NCBI GenBank assembly: GCA_001914195.1
Contig: MKYF01000039.1
Coordinates: 61,330 to 125,329, forward strand
Origin: Streptococcus mitis
Lineage (GTDB): Bacteria > Bacillota > Bacilli > Lactobacillales > Streptococcaceae
Direction of reading: 5' to 3'
DNA length: 64,000 nt
The notes under the pieces are model-generated. The model had not been told where the DNA came from. It saw only the letters and a program-made list of their open reading frames with translations, and did no database searches. A program made the position numbers and the translations under genes. Shown one piece after another: positions 42,617 to 50,696 of this stretch (positions are counted from its first letter, which is position 1; each line of letters opens with the position of its first letter).

Positions 42617-43651
42617 ATGATTTCTACTATTGGTGTTGTTAGTTTGTCTAGTGGCATTATCGGAGAGGACTTTGTCAAACACGAAGTGGACTTGGGTGTC
42701 CAACGTCTCAAGGACCTGGGACTCAATCCTATCTTTTTGCCCCATTCGTTAAAAGGATTAGACTTTATCAAGGACCATCCTGAAGCTCGTGCAGAGGATT
42801 TGATTCATGCCTTTTCTGATGATAGCGTCGACATAATCCTATGCGCCATTGGTGGAGACGATACCTATCGTTTATTGCCCTACCTTTTTGAAAATGACCA
42901 ACTACAGAAGGTTATCAAACAGAAGATTTTTCTTGGCTTCTCAGATACAACCATGAACCATCTCATGTTGCATAAACTAGGAATCAAGACTTTTTATGGT
43001 CAATCCTTCTTAGCAGACATTTGTGAGTTAGACAAAGAAATGTTGCCATATAGCCTTCACTACTTTAAAGAATTGATTGAGACGGGAAGAATCTCAGAAA
43101 TCCGCCCTAGTGACGTCTGGTATGAGGAACGAACTGACTTCAGTCCCAAGGCTCTGGGAACACCTCGTGTCAGTCATGCAAATACCGATTTTGAGTTGTT
43201 GCAAGGAAATGCCCAATTCGAGGGAAAAATCCTCGGTGGTTGCCTCGAATCCCTCTATGATATCTTTGACAATTCTCGATACGCAGATAGCACGGAGCTC
43301 TGCCAAAAATACAAACTTTTCCCTGACTTATCAGACTGGGAAGGAAAAATCCTCTTGCTAGAAACAAGCGAAGAAAAGCCTGAGCCGAAAGACTTCAAAA
43401 AGATGTTACAAACTTTAAAGAACACTGGTATATTCAAGGTCATCAGTGGACTCTTGGTCGGGAAACCTATGGATGAAACTTTCTATGACGACTATAAAGA
43501 GGCACTATTGGATATTATTGACAGCAATATCCCGATTATCTATAATCTAAATGTCGGCCACGCAACTCCAAGAGCAATTGTACCCTTCGGAGTTCACACC
43601 TATGTAGATGCAAAGGAGCAAATCATTCGCTTTGACTATAACAAAAAATAA
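42617..43651 (+). CDS. MccF/LdcA-like S66 peptidase with Thr at the nucleophile position
   Basis: 344 residues from the ATG behind TAGGAGGA. Family S66 enzymes cut carboxypeptide bonds in muropeptides (LdcA) or microcin C-type conjugates (MccF). The segment AIGGDDTYRLLPYL (about 71-84) aligns with the nucleophile loop GGxNSNxLLPY, but Thr replaces the Ser. The later Glu (LLETSEE, about 250) and His (GHATPRAIVPFG, about 315) are present. Activity is therefore uncertain. Not in an obvious operon. Confidence 0.8.
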   Translation: MISTIGVVSLSSGIIGEDFVKHEVDLGVQRLKDLGLNPIFLPHSLKGLDFIKDHPEARAEDLIHAFSDDSVDIILCAIGGDDTYRLLPYLFENDQLQKVIKQKIFLGFSDTTMNHLMLHKLGIKTFYGQSFLADICELDKEMLPYSLHYFKELIETGRISEIRPSDVWYEERTDFSPKALGTPRVSHANTDFELLQGNAQFEGKILGGCLESLYDIFDNSRYADSTELCQKYKLFPDLSDWEGKILLLETSEEKPEPKDFKKMLQTLKNTGIFKVISGLLVGKPMDETFYDDYKEALLDIIDSNIPIIYNLNVGHATPRAIVPFGVHTYVDAKEQIIRFDYNKK

Positions 43652-43756
43652 ATAGTTTCTCTATTTTTGTGCTTTTGTATTCGTTTTCGTTACAATTTGT
43701 ATCTGAATTTATTGCATTTCGCTAATTTCTATGATATCCTTTTGAAGGAGGTGTAT

Positions 43757-44020
43757 ATGACAAAACAAAAAATTAATCGAATCGTAGGTTCTATTGGTGC
43801 CTTTATTGGAATTATAGTATTTATTGCCTACATACCTCAAATTATCGCTAATTTACAGGGAAATAAAGCTCAACCATTTCAACCTTTATCAGCTGCTATA
43901 TCTTGCTTAATCTGGGTTATTTATGGATGGACAAAGGAACCTAAGAAGGATTGGATACTAATCATTCCAAATTCAGCTGGTGTTATTTTAGGTGGAATCA
44001 CTTTTTTGACTTCACTCTAA
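43757..44020 (+). CDS. SemiSWEET family sugar transporter
   Basis: 87 residues from the ATG with GAAGGAGGTG upstream (MTKQKINRIVGSIG). Three membrane helices and the PQ-loop motif YIPQI at about residues 24-28, typical of bacterial SemiSWEETs, which dimerise to carry sugars by facilitated diffusion. The open frame upstream of this ATG is not supported. A terminator follows. Confidence 0.88.
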   Translation: MTKQKINRIVGSIGAFIGIIVFIAYIPQIIANLQGNKAQPFQPLSAAISCLIWVIYGWTKEPKKDWILIIPNSAGVILGGITFLTSL

Positions 44021-44040
44021 CAAATCTAATAGTATATATA

Positions 44041-44070
44041 AAAAGCTGGGAAAAATTTCTCAGCTTTTTT
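44041..44070 (+). terminator. Terminator after the SemiSWEET gene
   Basis: AAAAGCTGGGAAAAATTTCTCAGCTTTTTTC: a stem AAAGCTG/CAGCTTT with T-run; also usable from the other strand for tag. Confidence 0.8.
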
Positions 44071-44104
44071 CTATATTCTCAGATATGCTAGTTACCTGTA
44101 CATA

Positions 44105-44536
44105 CTAATGACCGCTTTTCCACTCACAATCATTCTCATGGTCATCAACCAGACCTGCAGCCTGTAGAAAAGACAAGACGGCGACTGGGCCTGTGAACTT
44201 GAAGCCTCGTTTTTTGAGATCTTTGGCTAATTTCTCAGATAAAGCGGTTTTAGCTGGGGCTTGGCGGTAATCGGGAACATCGTTAACAATCGTTTTCCCC
44301 TCAACAAAAGACCAAAGATAGGCATCAAAAGAGCCATGGTCTTCCTGTAGTCGTAGAAAGGCTTGGGCGTTAGCGCGTGTAGCAAAAATCTTGGCTCTAT
44401 TTCGGATGATGGCTGGATTATCCAGCAAGTCTTCCAATTCAGTATCGGTCATTTCTGCGACCGCTTGAATTTGATAGCCATAAAATGCTTCTCGGAAAGC
44501 TTGACGTTTGTTGAGCACCGTTTCCCAAGACAGACC
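44105..44536 (-). pseudogene. tag: 3' part of tag (DNA-3-methyladenine glycosylase I), split by the mega-type element
   Basis: The fragment begins with ...GLSWETVLNKRQAF and runs to the natural C-terminus (ENDCEWKSGH), the remaining three quarters of Tag. Tag removes 3-methyladenine from DNA. The N-terminal part lies 5.4 kb away at 49946-50078. The glycosylase is not expected to be functional. The ATG at 44518 inside it is not the native start. Confidence 0.9.
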
Positions 44537-44720
44537 ATGTTGAGGCGGTAAGTTTGCTAGTCAAGGAGTAAAACGACGAAGATTAGCATTTACTTCCGCC
44601 CATGCGATAGCTGTCCGTGATTGACAAGTGCTAGCACGCAGACAGAACGGAGATAGCGAACCGCTGAGTGTGTCGCTCTGCTCGTAAAAGCTTAGAAACC
44701 TTTGAACGAAAGGGATAATG

Positions 44721-44746
44721 AAAGCCTTGATTGCAAGGCTTTTTGC
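44721..44746 (+). terminator. Terminator near the left end of the mega element
   Basis: AAAGCCTTGATTGCAAGGCTTTTTGC on the plus strand. The 490 bases between the tag junction and 45014 have no supported gene. Confidence 0.75.
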
Positions 44747-45013
44747 TTTATGGTGGGTAAGTATCAGAGTGAGAAAATTTTTGGAATGAGTAGAAGTGAT
44801 AGCTAGAAATTATCAGTTTCTATTTCCATTTACCCTGTGGGTACGTGTTTGTTTCCATTGACAAGGAGTTTGTGGGAATAGAAATGTACCCACCTTGTTT
44901 GAATCAAGTGAAGTGTAGTTGAAGGAAATCTGTTGAAAGCAATACTTCATTTTACCGAATAAGTAATAATTTAGGCAACTTCAAATCGATTAAAAAAAAC
45001 TATTTTAAAGGTT

Positions 45014-45046
45014 AAGAGTAGACAAAAATTGTCCACTCTTTTTTGC
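45014..45046 (+). terminator. Terminator-like hairpin in the mega element
   Basis: AGAGTAGACAAAAATTGTCCACTCTTTTTTGC: arms AGAGT.GACAA/TTGTC.ACTCT and a T-run. Confidence 0.7.
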
Positions 45047-45085
45047 AAACTCAATTTATCAATAAATGAAATGAGGGAATGTAAA

Positions 45086-45256
45086 ATGAAATATTTTGAG
45101 GTTGAGTTAGAAAATCCTGATGAATTTTTAAAACTACAAACAGAAGATTTTGTGAAAGCTAATCGCTTGCTACTAAGGAAGATAATCCAGAGCGTTACAG
45201 TCTATGAAGAAAACTTCGTCATATCCTTTAAATCTGGCATCGAATTGGAAGTATGA
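45086..45256 (+). CDS. Short protein, possible recombinase C-terminal remnant
   Basis: 56 codons from an ATG with GAGGGAATG upstream, MKYFEVELENPDEFLKL.... The end LLLRKIIQSVTVYEENFVISFKSGIELEV (read in parts) resembles the final segment of large serine recombinases, which end in a VF.SGIE.-type strand. It may be the relic of the enzyme that once moved the element, or a separate small gene. Identification is weak. Confidence 0.45.
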   Translation: MKYFEVELENPDEFLKLQTEDFVKANRLLLRKIIQSVTVYEENFVISFKSGIELEV

Positions 45257-45278
45257 GTCTCATTCCATAACTTTTATA

Positions 45279-45307
45279 TTGAACATATCATCTTGTTGTG
45301 TTATACT
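45279..45307 (+). promoter_or_regulatory. Promoter of the mef(E)-msr(D) operon
   Basis: TTGAAC (45279-45284), 17-bp spacer, TATACT (45302-45307), about 40 bases before the leader peptide ATG. Confidence 0.85.
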
Positions 45308-45347
45308 ATAAATTGATATAAACAAAGATGTAGGAGGAACCGAAACT

Positions 45348-45374
45348 ATGACAGCCTCAATGCGTTTAAGATAA
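45348..45374 (+). CDS. mefL: Macrolide-sensing leader peptide MTASMRLR
   Basis: An eight-codon ORF with AGGAGG upstream encodes MTASMRLR, the known leader of mef operons. Ribosomes stalled on it by 14/15-membered macrolides change the folding of the downstream RNA and allow read-through into mef(E). The sequence is complete and unaltered. Confidence 0.92.
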   Translation: MTASMRLR

Positions 45375-45383
45375 GCTGGCAAT

Positions 45384-45421
45384 AAAAAAAGCAGAATCTA
45401 TACCCGATGATAGGCTTTTTT
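45384..45421 (+). terminator. Attenuator terminator downstream of the mef leader
   Basis: AAAAAAAGC...GGCTTTTTT hairpin directly after the leader peptide stop. It is the regulated terminator of the attenuation system. Confidence 0.8.
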
Positions 45422-45537
45422 GTTGTGCTTATTTATACGATATTGAGCATTCATTAGTTACGGTGAGGATATTGGTTATTTAACTATACCTTTATTTAAC
45501 TATGTCTTTAATATGAATGTTTCCAAATTGTATGTAT

Positions 45538-45579
45538 GCAGACCAAAAGCCACATTGTGGGGTTTGGCCTGCATTTTTT
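45538..45579 (+). terminator. Second terminator before mef(E)
   Basis: GCAG, CCAAA and CCACA arms pair with TGTGG, TTTGG and CTGC around a short loop, followed by TTTTTT. It lies 63 bases before the mef(E) ATG and would have to be bypassed for expression. Confidence 0.8.
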
Positions 45580-45641
45580 ATTGCCTAGAATGCTATTCAA
45601 AATAGAAATTCAAGCAAAATAATATGCAGGAGATAATATAA

Positions 45642-46859
45642 ATGGAAAAATACAACAATTGGAAACGAAAATTTTATGCAATATGGGCAGGGCAAGCAGT
45701 ATCATTAATCACTAGTGCCATCCTGCAAATGGCGATTATTTTTTACCTTACAGAAAAAACAGGATCTGCGATGGTCTTGTCTATGGCTTCATTAGTAGGT
45801 TTTTTACCCTATGCGATTTTGGGACCTGCCATTGGTGTGCTAGTGGATCGTCATGATAGGAAGAAGATAATGATTGGTGCCGATTTAATTATCGCAGCAG
45901 CTGGTGCAGTGCTTGCTATTGTTGCATTCTGTATGGAGCTACCTGTCTGGATGATTATGATAGTATTGTTTATCCGTAGCATTGGAACAGCTTTTCATAC
46001 CCCAGCACTCAATGCGGTTACACCACTTTTAGTACCAGAAGAACAGCTAACGAAATGCGCAGGCTATAGTCAGTCTTTGCAGTCTATAAGCTATATTGTT
46101 AGTCCGGCAGTTGCAGCACTCTTATACTCCGTTTGGGATTTAAATGCTATTATTGCCATCGACGTATTGGGTGCTGTGATTGCATCTATTACGGTAGCAA
46201 TTGTACGTATACCTAAGCTGGGTAATCAAGTGCAAAGTTTAGAACCAAATTTCATAAGGGAGATGAAAGAAGGAGTTGTGGTTCTGAGACAAAACAAAGG
46301 ATTGTTTGCCTTATTACTCTTAGGAACACTATATACTTTTGTTTATATGCCAATCAATGCACTATTTCCTTTAATAAGCATGGAACACTTTAATGGAACG
46401 CCTGTGCATATTTCTATTACGGAAATTTCCTTTGCATTTGGGATGCTAGCAGGAGGCTTATTATTAGGAAGATTAGGGGGCTTCGAAAAGCATGTATTAC
46501 TAATAACAAGTTCATTTTTTATAATGGGGACCAGTTTAGCCGTTTCGGGAATACTTCCTCCAAATGGATTTGTAATATTCGTAGTTTGCTGTGCAATAAT
46601 GGGGCTTTCGGTGCCATTTTATAGCGGTGTGCAAACAGCTCTTTTTCAGGAGAAAATTAAGCCTGAATATTTAGGACGTGTATTTTCTTTGATCGGAAGT
46701 ATCATGTCACTTGCTATGCCAATTGGGTTAATTCTTTCTGGATTCTTTGCTGATAAAATCGGTGTAAATCATTGGTTTTTACTATCAGGTATTTTAATTA
46801 TTGGCATTGCTATAGTTTGCCAAATGATAACTGAGGTTAGAAAATTAGATTTAAAATAA
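45642..46859 (+). CDS. mef(E): Macrolide efflux MFS transporter Mef(E)
   Basis: A 405-residue, twelve-helix major facilitator protein that exports 14- and 15-membered macrolides in exchange for protons. The MFS motif A-like loop [11 protein letters not shown] is at about residues 64-74. [18 protein letters not shown] at the start is the Mef(A/E) signature; the E variant is inferred from the mega-type context. Its ATG follows GGAGATAAT. It works with msr(D), 20 bases downstream. Confidence 0.95.
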
Positions 46860-46879
46860 ACAATATTGGAGGAAATGTT

Positions 46880-48343
46880 ATGGAATTAATATTAAAAGCA
46901 AAAGACATTCGTGTGGAATTCAAAGGACGCGATGTTTTAGATATAAATGAATTAGAAGTATATGATTATGACCGTATTGGTTTAGTAGGAGCAAATGGTG
47001 CTGGAAAAAGCACTTTACTCAGGGTACTTTTAGGAGAATTAACTCCCCCAGGATGTAAAATGAATCGTCTGGGTGAACTTGCCTATATTCCCCAGTTGGA
47101 CGAAGTAACTCTGCAGGAGGAAAAAGATTTTGCACTTGTAGGCAAGCTAGGTGTTGAGCAATTAAATATACAGACTATGAGCGGTGGTGAAGAAACAAGG
47201 CTTAAAATAGCACAGGCCTTATCGGCACAGGTTCATGGTATTTTAGCGGATGAACCTACGAGCCATTTAGACCGTGAAGGAATTGATTTTCTAATAGGAC
47301 AGCTAAAATATTTTACAGGTGCACTGTTAGTTATTAGCCATGACCGCTATTTTCTTGATGAAATAGTAGATAAAATATGGGAACTGAAAGATGGCAAAAT
47401 CACTGAGTATTGGGGAAACTATTCTGATTATCTTCGTCAGAAAGAGGAAGAACGTAAGAGCCAAGCTGCAGAATACGAACAATTTATTGCGGAACGTGCC
47501 CGATTGGAAAGGGCTGCGGAGGAAAAGCGAAAACAGGCTCGTAAAATAGAACAGAAGGCAAAAGGTTCTTCAAAGAAAAAAAGTACTGAAGACGGAGGGC
47601 GTTTAGCTCATCAAAAATCAATAGGAAGTAAGGAAAAAAAGATGTATAATGCTGCTAAAACCCTAGAGCACAGGATTGCGGCCTTAGGAAAAGTAGAAGC
47701 TCCGGAAGGCATTCGCAGAATTCGTTTCAGGCAAAGTAAAGCATTGGAGCTCCATAATCCATACCCTATAGTCGGTGCAGAAATTAATAAAGTATTTGGG
47801 GATAAGGCTCTGTTTGAAAATGCATCTTTTCAAATTCCGTTAGGAGCAAAAGTGGCGTTAACTGGTGGTAATGGAATCGGAAAAACAACTTTAATCCAAA
47901 TGATCTTAAACCATGAAGAAGGAATTTCTATTTCGCCTAAGGCAAAAATAGGTTACTTTGCACAGAATGGTTACAAGTACAACAGTAATCAGAATGTTAT
48001 GGAGTTTATGCAGAAGGATTGTGACTACAATATATCAGAAATTCGTTCAGTGCTAGCATCTATGGGGTTCAAACAGAACGATATTGGAAAAAGTTTATCT
48101 GTTTTAAGCGGTGGAGAAATTATAAAATTGTTGCTTGCTAAAATGCTCATGGGTAGATATAACATCCTAATAATGGATGAACCCAGTAACTTCCTTGACA
48201 TACCAAGTTTAGAGGCTTTGGAAATACTAATGAAGGAGTACACCGGAACTATCGTGTTTATCACCCACGATAAACGATTACTCGAAAATGTAGCAGATGT
48301 AGTTTATGAAATTAGAGATAAGAAAATAAATCTGAAACATTAA
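46880..48343 (+). CDS. msr(D): ABC-F ribosomal protection protein Msr(D) (Mel)
   Basis: A 487-residue ABC-F protein without membrane helices. Two ATPase domains with P-loops [11 protein letters not shown] (about 37-47) and [11 protein letters not shown] (about 331-341), signatures MSGGEETRL and LSGGEIIKL, and a charged interdomain linker (about 190-270) that reaches into the ribosome. It displaces macrolides from the ribosome and acts with Mef(E). GGAGG precedes the ATG. Confidence 0.95.
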
Positions 48344-48431
48344 ATTTAAGGTAGTCGCTGGTCAGTATAGTCTGTTCTGGTTGGCGACTCCATTGTTAAA
48401 GAGTATAAAGACTTTAGATTTTATGAATATT

Positions 48432-48470
48432 AAAAATAGGAACAGTCAATTGAACTGCTCCTATTTTTCT
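48432..48470. terminator. Bidirectional terminator between msr(D) and the convergent small genes
   Basis: AATAGGAACAGTCAATTGAACTGCTCCTATTTTT: arms AATAGGA.CAGT and ACTG.TCCTATT with A-run and T-run on either side. Just upstream another hairpin, GTCGC...GCGAC (48354-48388), follows msr(D). Confidence 0.8.
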
Positions 48471-48760
48471 GCTAAATATATTGTAGTTTTCTTATATGTA
48501 TAATGATAGATTAGCGGATTCTCATCTACGGTACTTACTTCAAATATGAAGAAGTGATCGCGGTTATCTCTGGACTTTTCCTTATTGAGGACAAAGTAAT
48601 TCTTACGTGAAGTCGCCATTGTTTTTAGGATATCATCAGTTAGGAAGGTCAATGGAATATTCATGTTAGAGTAGCGGTAGAAGTCACGTTCAAAATCTTG
48701 GTAGCTCTCGCTATAATAGTCCATTTGTAGGTGATTACGCTGAAACTCAAGCTGATTCAT
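48461..48760 (-). CDS. Small protein linked to umuC in mega/Tn5252-type elements
   Basis: 99 residues from the ATG behind GAGGAGGTG (MNQLEFQRNHLQMDYY). Soluble, with many Tyr and Asp residues; no domain I can name with certainty. It overlaps the YolD-like gene by 14 bases and is the last gene of the minus-strand group. Confidence 0.65.
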   Translation of the reverse strand: MNQLEFQRNHLQMDYYSESYQDFERDFYRYSNMNIPLTFLTDDILKTMATSRKNYFVLNKEKSRDNRDHFFIFEVSTVDENPLIYHYTYKKTTIYLAEK

Positions 48761-49115
48761 AGAGCACCTCCTCGACAAGTTCAATACTAATAATGTCTTT
48801 TAATTTCAAATTGATGTGACCTGTTGTAGTTTTTATCAAAATGAAATCTTTGGTCAGACTTGGTATTGTTCCAGTGTAGGAAACACGCTTGTTTTTTTCA
48901 ATCACTTGAATGCGTGTGCGTAGCTGCCCGGCGTATACTTGACTGAGGAGTAATAATTTCTTCTCTAGTGATAAGTCAGACATGTACGTTACTTTGTTTG
49001 TATCATCAGAGAGTGCTGATGCATGTTCAGATAGGAAAAAGCCCATCCATTTTTGCATCTTTGTATCCTGGTACTCTCTTGCTGATTGAAATGGTAAATA
49101 TGAACGGTCAATCAT
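48747..49115 (-). CDS. YolD-like protein
   Basis: A 122-residue protein of the YolD-like family, MIDRSYLPFQSAREYQD with the C-terminal beta-rich YTGTIPSLTKDFILIKTTTG. YolD-type proteins are encoded beside Y-family polymerases of the UmuC group in Firmicutes and are thought to support translesion synthesis. The companion umuC is broken here, so its role is doubtful. Confidence 0.72.
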   Translation of the reverse strand: MIDRSYLPFQSAREYQDTKMQKWMGFFLSEHASALSDDTNKVTYMSDLSLEKKLLLLSQVYAGQLRTRIQVIEKNKRVSYTGTIPSLTKDFILIKTTTGHINLKLKDIISIELVEEVLYESA

Positions 49116-49127
49116 ATCAAATCCTTT

Positions 49128-49463
49128 CTATGCAGAGGCAAGGGTATTTTTATCAAATTGAATCGTAAAACCTTGAATTCCCCCACCTGTGTAACATTCT
49201 TTAAAGCGATTGATTACCTCAGTATAGATTATCACAGATGAGCTTGTTGGCTTAATGCTAAATGTAAATTCCAATGGTAATCGGTTTTCAGATTTAGCAT
49301 GTACTAGTCGTATCGATATTTCAGTTGTTTTGAGTTTTCTCTGACGAAGTTTTGAAGTTGCTGTTTCAACGATTCCATGTAAAAATCTTTCAAGCATTTC
49401 AATATCATTACATCCTTTGCTACGGATTTCTGAAAATTGTACTGTATTTTTTTCTTGTTTCAT
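49128..49463 (-). CDS. Hypothetical protein directly after umuC
   Basis: A 111-residue protein starting MKQEKNTVQFSEIRSKG. Its ATG overlaps the umuC stop (ATGA). The KLRQRKLKTTEISIRLV segment is faintly like the little-finger region of Y-family polymerases, but that is not a firm match. Unknown function. Confidence 0.6.
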   Translation of the reverse strand: MKQEKNTVQFSEIRSKGCNDIEMLERFLHGIVETATSKLRQRKLKTTEISIRLVHAKSENRLPLEFTFSIKPTSSSVIIYTEVINRFKECYTGGGIQGFTIQFDKNTLASA

Positions 49464-49890
49464 TTTAATCCCTCCAATCCACCCGCGGAATGACCACCGA
49501 TAAGTTTACTGCGTTCAATATTTCTGGAACCTTCAGTTAGGACGGTTCCTTTTTGTATGGCTAAAAAACCAAACTGTTCTCTGACAACATCAATAGCTGT
49601 CTGAAGTCTATTATCTTTTTCAATTTGTTCTACATCATCAAAGAGTGATAGTAGAGTATAGCTTTCATCTACGAAGCCACTATAAGATACACCAATTTGT
49701 CTCACTGCACCAGAGGTGTATTTTTTCGGAATAATACAAGTACATGACTCACCATTGTTTTGGGGAGATTTGCGGGTTCAATTTTATTCTGAGCATTTAT
49801 AGATTTTTTCATCTCAGTCCTAGAATAGCCAATATGAATAGAAACGACAGTAGTCAATACTAGGGCTACTGTTCCGTTCCACAGTATCAT
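49460..49890 (-). pseudogene. umuC: Truncated and frameshifted umuC (Y-family polymerase) 3' part
   Basis: Two overlapping frames together give the UmuC C-terminal region: VVSIHIGYSRTEMKKS... up to LFRK, then RQIGVSYSGFVDESYTLLSLF to the natural end GGLEGLK. Joining needs one extra base in the run of six A's at 49720-49725, where the reading changes from ...FRKN to ...FRKKYTSGAVRQ. The N-terminal catalytic half is absent; the element ends about 55 bases upstream. Not functional. Confidence 0.85.
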
Positions 49891-49945
49891 TTAAAAATCA
49901 TTTTCACACCCTTTCGTCTATTAGTATAGAAGAAAGCTCTCAGCA

Positions 49946-50078
49946 CAGCCTGATAGGTTTCCATACACAACAACTCAAACAATTCTTGATCATCATGGAG
50001 GGGCTGACCCCACTCCTCATCATGATAGGCGATATAGAGAGGATTGATCATCTTGGCCCACGAACAACGTTTTGTCAT
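49946..50078 (-). pseudogene. tag: 5' part of tag (first ~44 codons), split by the mega-type element
   Basis: MTKRCSWAKMINPLYIAYHDEEWGQPLHDD... ends at METYQA, then element sequence follows. W and the YHDEEWG segment match E. coli Tag. It begins nine bases after ruvA ends, so the mutL-ruvA-tag operon is truncated. The fused ORF runs to 49887. Confidence 0.92.
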
Positions 50079-50087
50079 GCTCTGCTC

Positions 50088-50681
50088 CTATTTGACCAAC
50101 ATTTTAAGGGCCGATTTGATATAGTTCTCAGCTGTATCTGTCGTTCCTTCAAAGAATTTCTTGATTTTCTTGAGTTCGGTCGCCTTGTAGCCCAGTGCCA
50201 ACATGGCTTCCATGGCTTCTTCCAATTCTTGGTTTTCAGCGCTTGCTTGCACTGCGACCTTAGCAGGAAGGTCATCTCCAGCAACTACTACCTTGCCTTC
50301 CAAGTCCAGCACCATCTGCTGGGCTGTTTTCTTACCAATTTTAGGGAACTTGGTCAAATAGGTGATATTCTTGGTTTCAATAGCTTGAACCAAACCAGCA
50401 TTGTCATCGGCAGCGATAATAGCCAGAGCTGATACAGGACCAATCCCAGATACCGAAATCAGACTGAGAAAGAGCTTTTTCTCGTCTTCTGAGCGAAATC
50501 CATAAATCAGATGAGCGTCCTCACGCACGACTTGATGCACATAAATCTGAGCCTCCTGATTAACCTGACCTGAATAGGCATAAGGATTGGCTACATGCAG
50601 GATATAACCGATACCATTGGTTTCAAGAACAATGTATTTAGCAGTGATTTTGGTAATGATTCCTTTTAAATATTCGTACAT
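50088..50681 (-). CDS. ruvA: Holliday junction branch migration protein RuvA
   Basis: A 197-residue RuvA, which binds four-way DNA junctions as a tetramer and recruits RuvB. OB domain at residues 1-62, two HhH motifs at about 70-130 ([30 protein letters not shown]), and a C-terminal UBA-like domain III (about 150-195) that regulates RuvB. It follows mutL by 15 bases. Confidence 0.95.
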   Translation of the reverse strand: MYEYLKGIITKITAKYIVLETNGIGYILHVANPYAYSGQVNQEAQIYVHQVVREDAHLIYGFRSEDEKKLFLSLISVSGIGPVSALAIIAADDNAGLVQAIETKNITYLTKFPKIGKKTAQQMVLDLEGKVVVAGDDLPAKVAVQASAENQELEEAMEAMLALGYKATELKKIKKFFEGTTDTAENYIKSALKMLVK

Positions 50682-50696
50682 AGTTTTCCTTTTAGT

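Larger units (their letters stand above)
44537..49945. mobile_element. Mega-type macrolide efflux element inserted in tag
   Basis: About 5.4 kb between the codons for QAG|LSW of tag. It holds the leader-controlled mef(E)-msr(D) pair on the plus strand and a broken umuC plus three small genes on the minus strand. This content, length and the tag insertion site match the pneumococcal mega element. No recombinase gene is complete; only a possible C-terminal remnant remains. Junctions were placed by rebuilding the tag frame and could shift by a few bases. Confidence 0.92.

Noticed and set aside
44105..44518. Tag fragment as an intact gene with its own ATG
   Set aside because: The ATG is internal; the sequence upstream continues the Tag frame (GLSWETV) to the element junction.
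49986..50432. 148-codon plus-strand ORF
   Set aside because: Antisense to ruvA and tag, no ribosome site.
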